This document shows positions 59,926-64,000 of a stretch of DNA of 64,000 nucleotides, one piece after another. How positions within the stretch are numbered: the first letter of the stretch is position 1; each line of letters starts with the position of its first letter. The notes below the pieces were generated by a model. The model had not been told where the DNA came from, did no database searches, and was given only the letters and a program-made list of their open reading frames with translations. A program made the position numbers and the translations under genes. Origin of the DNA: Pseudomonas sp. MM223 (GTDB taxonomy: Bacteria > Pseudomonadota > Gammaproteobacteria > Pseudomonadales > Pseudomonadaceae); contig OX352322.1 in the NCBI GenBank assembly GCA_947090765.1, positions 3,765,501-3,829,500 on the forward strand, given 5' to 3'.

Positions 59926-61092
59926 TCAACGCAGGTAGTCCCGCACCCACCTCACCCAACAATCGGCACCAATCTTCACCAACGCATCGTTAAAGTCGTA
60001 GTGAGGGTTATGCACCGAGCAGCCGTGAAACTCGCCCGTGCCATTGCCCAGCATGAAGTAGCAGCCAGGCCGTGCCTGCAGCATGTAAGCGAAGTCTTCG
60101 GTGCCCATGACTTTCTTGGGCATCTTGTCCAGCAACGCACCGTCGGCGAACAACGGCCTCAGGCTTTCCCGTAGCAACGCGCTTTCGTGATCGCTGTTGC
60201 ACAACGCTGGCGCCAGTTGGGTGAATTGCACTTCGATTTCCACGCCAAAACTTTCAGCGTGCCCCCTGGCCAGGGCGTCAATGCGGCTGTTGATCTTCTG
60301 CTGGGTCTCGGCCGTGTCGGTGCGCACGCTCAGCAGCATGCTGGCCTCGTCTGGGATGATGTTGTAGACCGTGCCGGCCTGGATCATACCGATGCTGATG
60401 ACGGCATAGTCCTCGACGCTCAGGTTGCGCGACTTGATGGTCTGGATGCCACTGATCAGGCTGTTCAGCGCCATCACCGGGTCCACCGACAGTTCCGGCA
60501 TCGCCCCGTGCCCACCTTTGCCGGTGATACGGATGCTGACGCGCTCGGAGGACGCCATGGTTGGCCCAGCCTGCACCACGCAAGTACCCACCGGCATGCC
60601 AGGCATGTTGTGCAGCGCGTACACCGAGTCACACGGGAAGCGCTCGAACAGGCCATCGTCGATCATCGCCTTGGCCCCGGCCAGGCCTTCTTCGTCTGGC
60701 TGGAAGATTACATTCAGCGTGCCGTTGAAGTTGCGCGTGGCTGCCAGTTGCGCAGCGGCTGCCAGCAGGATCGCAGTATGCCCGTCGTGGCCGCAGGCAT
60801 GCATGCGGCCAGGAATTTTACTGGCATGCGCGAAGGGGTTCTTTTCGCTCATGGGCAAGGCGTCCATGTCGGCACGCAAACCGATGCTGCGCGGGCTGTC
60901 CCCCACTTTCAACACCCCGACTACGCCATGCCCGCCAACGTTGCGATGCACGTCATAGCCTAGTGCCTCAAGCTTTTCAGCTACCAGCGCCGCCGTGTCG
61001 GGCGTGTCGCCGCCAAGTTCTGGCGCGGCGTGGATCTGCCGACGGATCATGACGAACTCATCCAGGCTCTGCTGGCGAACGCCGTGGTTCAT
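59926..61092 (-). CDS. M20-family metallo-amidohydrolase
   Basis: A 388-residue M20D peptidase/amidohydrolase, a two-zinc enzyme that removes an acyl or amide group from N-acyl amino acids (hippurate- or indole-amide-hydrolase-like). Motifs are RADMDALPM, RMHACGHDGHTAILL with the zinc Cys-His and Asp-His positions, FQPDEEGLAGAKAMIDDG with the catalytic acid pair (DEE in place of the usual AEE), ALHNMPGMPVG, and GTEDFAYML near the end. I use ATG 61092 (MNHGVRQQSL); ATG 61122 overlaps the carrier stop codon. It lies 20 bases after the MFS carrier, which probably imports its substrate. Confidence 0.9.
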   Translation of the reverse strand: MNHGVRQQSLDEFVMIRRQIHAAPELGGDTPDTAALVAEKLEALGYDVHRNVGGHGVVGVLKVGDSPRSIGLRADMDALPMSEKNPFAHASKIPGRMHACGHDGHTAILLAAAAQLAATRNFNGTLNVIFQPDEEGLAGAKAMIDDGLFERFPCDSVYALHNMPGMPVGTCVVQAGPTMASSERVSIRITGKGGHGAMPELSVDPVMALNSLISGIQTIKSRNLSVEDYAVISIGMIQAGTVYNIIPDEASMLLSVRTDTAETQQKINSRIDALARGHAESFGVEIEVQFTQLAPALCNSDHESALLRESLRPLFADGALLDKMPKKVMGTEDFAYMLQARPGCYFMLGNGTGEFHGCSVHNPHYDFNDALVKIGADCWVRWVRDYLR

Positions 61093-61112
61093 TGCTGTGA
61101 AAAGTGCCCATA

Positions 61113-62414
61113 TCACTCGCATCCTTTGTTTTCAGGGAAGTATTTAAGGCAGGCCAGGCTGACAACGCCCCCGGCCAGCAGGAAGTAGGCCGGCGCCAGC
61201 GGGGTGCCCAGTGCGGCAATCAGCCAGGTCGCCACCAGCGGCGAGAAGCCGCCAAAAATCGTTACCCCCAGGCTGTAGCTGACCGAGGTGCCGAAAGAGC
61301 GCCGTGCTTTCGGGAAACCCTCCATGATCAACGCAAAGAAGGCACCGGCACCGATGCAGGTCGGCAGGATCAGCACAGCCACGCACATCATCGCCAGGCC
61401 CATGTGCTGCACCTGGCCAAGCAGGTAGAACACCGGCAGGGTCAGTACCACCGGGGCGGCAACCGTCCACCCAAGCAGGCGCTTCCTGAGTTGATACTTG
61501 TCGGCAAACTTGCCGGCCAACGGGCAGATGATCGCCATGCAGCCGCTGCTGATACAGGCGATTGCCATCGCGCTGCCCGCCGGGTAATGCAAGGCGGTGG
61601 TCAGGTAAGTGGGCATGTAGAACACGAACAGGTACATGCCGATGGTCGAGCTGGCCATCAGGCCGATGCCTTGGGCGATACGTTTGAGCAATTCGGCGTC
61701 CAGTACCTGCTCCGCCTTGTGCGCCGGGGCGGCCTCATGGGTTTCGGGCAAACGCGTGCGAATGTACCAACCGACCGGGCCGATCAGCAGGCCGAAGATG
61801 AACGGGATGCGCCAGCCCCAGCTTTCCAGGGCCGCAGGGTCGAGCAACTGGCTGAGGGCAAAGCCGAAGCCGGCCCCTACCAATGCCGCGTAACCTTGGC
61901 TGGCGGCCTGCCAGCTGACGTTCTGGCAACGGTTGCCAACCGCACTGGACTCCATCAGGAACACCGACGCGGTACCCACCTCCCCGCCCGCCGACATGCC
62001 CTGGATGAGGCGGCCGGCCACCAGCAGCAATGTTGCGAAGATACCGATCTGCGAATACGTGGGCGCAAAGGCGATCATGGCAGTACCCAAGGTCATCAGC
62101 CCGATGGTCAGGCTCAAGGCCGCCTTGCGCCCACGCCGGTCGGCGTAGCGGCCGATGATCATCGCCCCCACCGGACGCATCAGGAACCCGACGCCAAAGG
62201 TGGCCAGCGACATCAGCAACGACGCCATCGCCGACTCGGAGGGGAAGAAATGCTTGCCGATTAACACAGCGAAGAAGCTGTAGATCGTGAAGTCGTACAT
62301 TTCCAGCGCGTTGCCCAGCGAGCAGGCAATCAAGGTTTTACGTGAAGAAGATGCCTGCGCGGCTGAATGCGCGCCCGGCTGCATGAGGGGCCGTGCGGGT
62401 AGCGGTGTAGTCAT
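61113..62414 (-). CDS. MFS transporter of the metabolite:H+ symporter (MHS) type
   Basis: A 433-residue inner-membrane carrier. It has twelve hydrophobic helices. The first helix contains LGNALEMYDFTIYSFFAVLIG, and the loop between helices 2 and 3 reads RPVGAMIIGRYADRRGRKAALSLTIGLM, the MHS signature. LIQGMSAGGEVGTASVFLME is also family-typical. Carriers of this group take up citrate, proline/betaine, or aromatic acids with protons. GGAGATAAC precedes the ATG. It is co-directional with the M20 amidohydrolase 20 bases downstream and divergent from a porin, so I infer uptake of an N-acyl amino acid or related acid. Confidence 0.88.
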   Translation of the reverse strand: MTTPLPARPLMQPGAHSAAQASSSRKTLIACSLGNALEMYDFTIYSFFAVLIGKHFFPSESAMASLLMSLATFGVGFLMRPVGAMIIGRYADRRGRKAALSLTIGLMTLGTAMIAFAPTYSQIGIFATLLLVAGRLIQGMSAGGEVGTASVFLMESSAVGNRCQNVSWQAASQGYAALVGAGFGFALSQLLDPAALESWGWRIPFIFGLLIGPVGWYIRTRLPETHEAAPAHKAEQVLDAELLKRIAQGIGLMASSTIGMYLFVFYMPTYLTTALHYPAGSAMAIACISSGCMAIICPLAGKFADKYQLRKRLLGWTVAAPVVLTLPVFYLLGQVQHMGLAMMCVAVLILPTCIGAGAFFALIMEGFPKARRSFGTSVSYSLGVTIFGGFSPLVATWLIAALGTPLAPAYFLLAGGVVSLACLKYFPENKGCE

Positions 62415-62497
62415 TGTTATCTCCGATGGCAAATCGCGGCATGCAGCGAATATCGGCCAATCGGGGGCTCAACACACTTGCAGTTTGGGCATGTAGC

Positions 62498-62510
62498 TAA
62501 CCAATGGTTA
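62498..62510. promoter_or_regulatory. Palindrome upstream of the MFS/amidohydrolase operon
   Basis: TAACCA-A-TGGTTA is a perfect six-base inverted repeat 84 bases before the carrier start. A second palindrome with a TTAACCAAT core lies at 62683-62698. Both are in the 373-base divergent region, which holds no gene, and could bind the LysR-type protein whose end is visible at 63895-64000. Confidence 0.35.
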
Positions 62511-62682
62511 ATTGACCGGAGCAGTCGTTGACCAATTTGCCCTAAGCTGGCGCACAGATTGCCTTGCGCCTGCGCGGCGCCCCAATAATGCTCAGCCCTC
62601 AAGCCTGTGCGCGTGGCCTTGCACCGTGGTCCAAGCCTGTCTGGAACAGACCTTCCCGCCAAGCCCAAGGCCCCGCCAGGCC

Positions 62683-62698
62683 CCGATTAACCAATCGG
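62683..62698. promoter_or_regulatory. Palindrome upstream of the porin gene
   Basis: CCGATT-AACC-AATCGG, a perfect six-base inverted repeat, 90 bases before the porin start. It shares the TTAACCAAT core with the site at 62498-62510, hinting at a common regulator for both directions. Confidence 0.35.
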
Positions 62699-62787
62699 CA
62701 TGACATGGCCGAATAAGCAATCACGCTGCAACCTGTTGTTCACCGACGCTACAGCCACCACATCACTGTGCTGGCCTGGAGTCGTGA

Positions 62788-63918
62788 ATGAACACTCGCA
62801 TTACGTCGTTGCTGTTGATGATCCAAGGGGCATGCCTTGCCGCGCAGGCACAGGCCGAGGGCTTTCCCACACTCGGCCGGATTGCGCCGGGTTTCGGTTA
62901 CTACGGGGTGGATACCGGTTTCGATGACAAGCTCAAGGTCTACGGAACGGTGGATGCATTCGCCAGCTATCACGACTCGCAGCACCACTCGGGCTATCGC
63001 CTGGCCGGCGGCGGCGCATGGACCAACAAGCTCGGGCTGTATGCCCGCAAGGGGCTGAACCCCGACACCGTGCTGGAACTCGACGTCGAAGAAGGCTTCA
63101 ACGTGAATGGCAAAGCCCTTGAGGGCACCTGGGACACCATCGGTAGCCTGCGCCTGGCAACCGTCGCCCTGCGCTCACGCACCCTGGGCAAGCTTGAGTT
63201 CGGCAAAACCTACAACATGGGCACGCCCACCTACGCCGACCCGTTCCTGGCCACCTATGGATCGCCCTACACCTACCTGGCCCTGCCGGCCGCCGGCAAG
63301 GGCGCCTATTACCTGGACATGCGCCCCAAACACACCTTGGCCTACACCAGCCCGAACCTGAACGGTTTCACCCTCGGCACCGCGCTCAGCTTCGGCTTCG
63401 ACGATGCCGCAAGCGCCGGGCGTACCGTGCGCGGTGGCGGTACCAGGCTGCAATACCGCAACAGCAAGGTCATGCTCCTGGCCTCCTACAACCTGTACTA
63501 CAGCGACCCGTGGGACGACGCTGGCAGCTCGCGCCAGACGGCCAACTACTTCAAGAGCCTGTCGGCGTTCTACGATTTCGGCCCGCTGGCCACCAGCCTG
63601 ACCTGGCAACGCCAGGACGTGGACCAGGCCGGCACGCCCAGTACCACGCTGTACACCTTCGGCGTGATGGCGCCAGTGGGGGAACTGGATGTGCTACGCC
63701 TGGCCGTGATGCAGCGAGAGGTCACGGCCAACGACAAGGATGCAACCGGGGTGATGATCGGCTATGACCATTTCATCAACCCCCGCTGGGCGGTGTACGG
63801 GCGCCTCGGCATGATCGCCAACCAGCGCGCGTCGTCAGCGACCTACGCCGGCACCCCGGTGGATCAGGTTGGCGACAACCCCAGCAATGTCTCGCTAGGC
63901 ATGTACTACCACTTCTGA
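62788..63918 (+). CDS. General outer-membrane porin (Gram-negative porin family)
   Basis: A 376-residue porin. The signal peptide MNTRITSLLLMIQGACLAAQAQA is followed by barrel strands: VYGTVDAFASYHDSQHHSG, LYARKGLNPDTVLELDVEEGFNVNGKALEGTW, KLEFGKTYNMGTPTYADPF, and the C-terminal strand NVSLGMYYHF with the final phenylalanine for outer-membrane insertion. The pattern is of the Comamonas/Burkholderia-type trimeric porin rather than OprD. It is divergent from the MFS/amidohydrolase operon, so it may let the same substrate across the outer membrane. Its 3' end overlaps the tail of a minus-strand gene at 63895. Confidence 0.88.
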   Translation: MNTRITSLLLMIQGACLAAQAQAEGFPTLGRIAPGFGYYGVDTGFDDKLKVYGTVDAFASYHDSQHHSGYRLAGGGAWTNKLGLYARKGLNPDTVLELDVEEGFNVNGKALEGTWDTIGSLRLATVALRSRTLGKLEFGKTYNMGTPTYADPFLATYGSPYTYLALPAAGKGAYYLDMRPKHTLAYTSPNLNGFTLGTALSFGFDDAASAGRTVRGGGTRLQYRNSKVMLLASYNLYYSDPWDDAGSSRQTANYFKSLSAFYDFGPLATSLTWQRQDVDQAGTPSTTLYTFGVMAPVGELDVLRLAVMQREVTANDKDATGVMIGYDHFINPRWAVYGRLGMIANQRASSATYAGTPVDQVGDNPSNVSLGMYYHF

Positions 63919-64000
63919 CGCCGCTGGGCGGGTTTGCCTGAGCACCTGCCCGCGCAAGCTGTGGAACAGCTCCTGGGCAGGCGCCGTGAGGCTGTGGCGG
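63895..64000 (-). CDS. C-terminal end of a probable LysR-type regulator (cut by window edge)
   Basis: The minus strand reads, from the edge inward, RHSLTAPAQELFHSLRGQVL, then RQTRPAASEVVVHA and a stop. The pattern RHSLTAPAQELFxxLR is common at the C-terminus of LysR-type regulators. It overlaps the porin 3' end by 24 bases. Only 34 residues are visible, so the call is provisional. If right, it could regulate the porin and MFS/amidohydrolase genes through the palindromes at 62498 and 62683. Confidence 0.45.
   Translation of the reverse strand, partial: RHSLTAPAQELFHSLRGQVLRQTRPAASEVVVHA

Noticed and set aside
61104..62264. 386-codon open frame opposite the MHS carrier gene
   Set aside because: Antisense shadow rich in Gln, Arg and His; the minus-strand carrier has clear helices and family motifs.

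Overview
The window reads as a high-GC gammaproteobacterial chromosome segment, most likely a Pseudomonas of the P. putida group. The basis is the codon usage and GC of the reading frames, the ligD / acyl-CoA dehydrogenase-like / PIG-L / methyltransferase / glycosyltransferase / ku layout, the P. putida-type REP doublet at 20071-20207, and the density of FecI-FecR-TonB receptor modules. No rRNA, tRNA or CRISPR array was seen. Species assignment is inference.

Left part (1-25.9 kb). A minus-strand operon encodes a TonB-dependent receptor, a two-domain beta-propeller phytase and its own ExbB-ExbD-TonB energiser. A divergent purple-acid-phosphatase-like enzyme faces it, and Pho-box-like sites lie between them. 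A degenerate-GGDEF membrane protein and an AraC regulator follow. Next is a bufferin (copper-buffering peptide) locus: NrsF-type anti-sigma and ECF sigma on one strand, bufA-bufB-bufC-DoxX on the other. Both transcripts carry the same GTAACC-N16-CGAA promoter. The NHEJ genes ligD and ku bracket a tightly overlapping four-gene operon that may modify a glycoconjugate. An alcohol dehydrogenase-like gene follows. Then comes a methionine operon (mesX-mesD-flavin reductase-metR) with a perfect MetR box upstream; mesD carries a one-base frameshift. A TerB-like gene ends this part.

Middle part (25.9-57.6 kb). Four complete iron-responsive cell-surface signalling modules (FecI-type sigma, FecR anti-sigma, STN-domain TonB receptor) lie at 25.9-30.0, 30.1-34.1, 44.7-48.7 and 53.5-57.5 kb, each with a candidate Fur box. 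The third receptor is split by a one-base deletion. Between them lie arsR-arsC-arsH without an efflux pump gene, a glutamine/glycine-rich disordered protein, a ProQ/FinO RNA-binding protein, an MFS/TetR pair sharing operator half-sites, an IS5-type transposase relic, and a divergent cluster of SDR, two paralogous cupins, an ABM monooxygenase, a double carboxymuconolactone-decarboxylase lipoprotein and a LysR regulator. A GNAT gene, an orphan tyrosine recombinase, a small unknown gene, a reductase/VOC/SDR operon and a divergent AraC regulator complete this part.

Right part (57.6-64 kb). It holds a MerR regulator next to a frameshifted NAD(P)H oxidoreductase, a GNAT acetyltransferase, an M20 amidohydrolase co-directional with an MHS-type MFS carrier, a divergent general porin, and what appears to be the C-terminal end of a LysR-type regulator at the edge. 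Common themes are acquisition of nutrients (phosphate from phytate, iron from several siderophores, small organic acids or acyl-amino acids) and metal or metalloid defence (copper, arsenic). Three separate genes each lack exactly one base, two of them consistent with a shortened G/C run, so either recent decay or sequencing indels must be considered.
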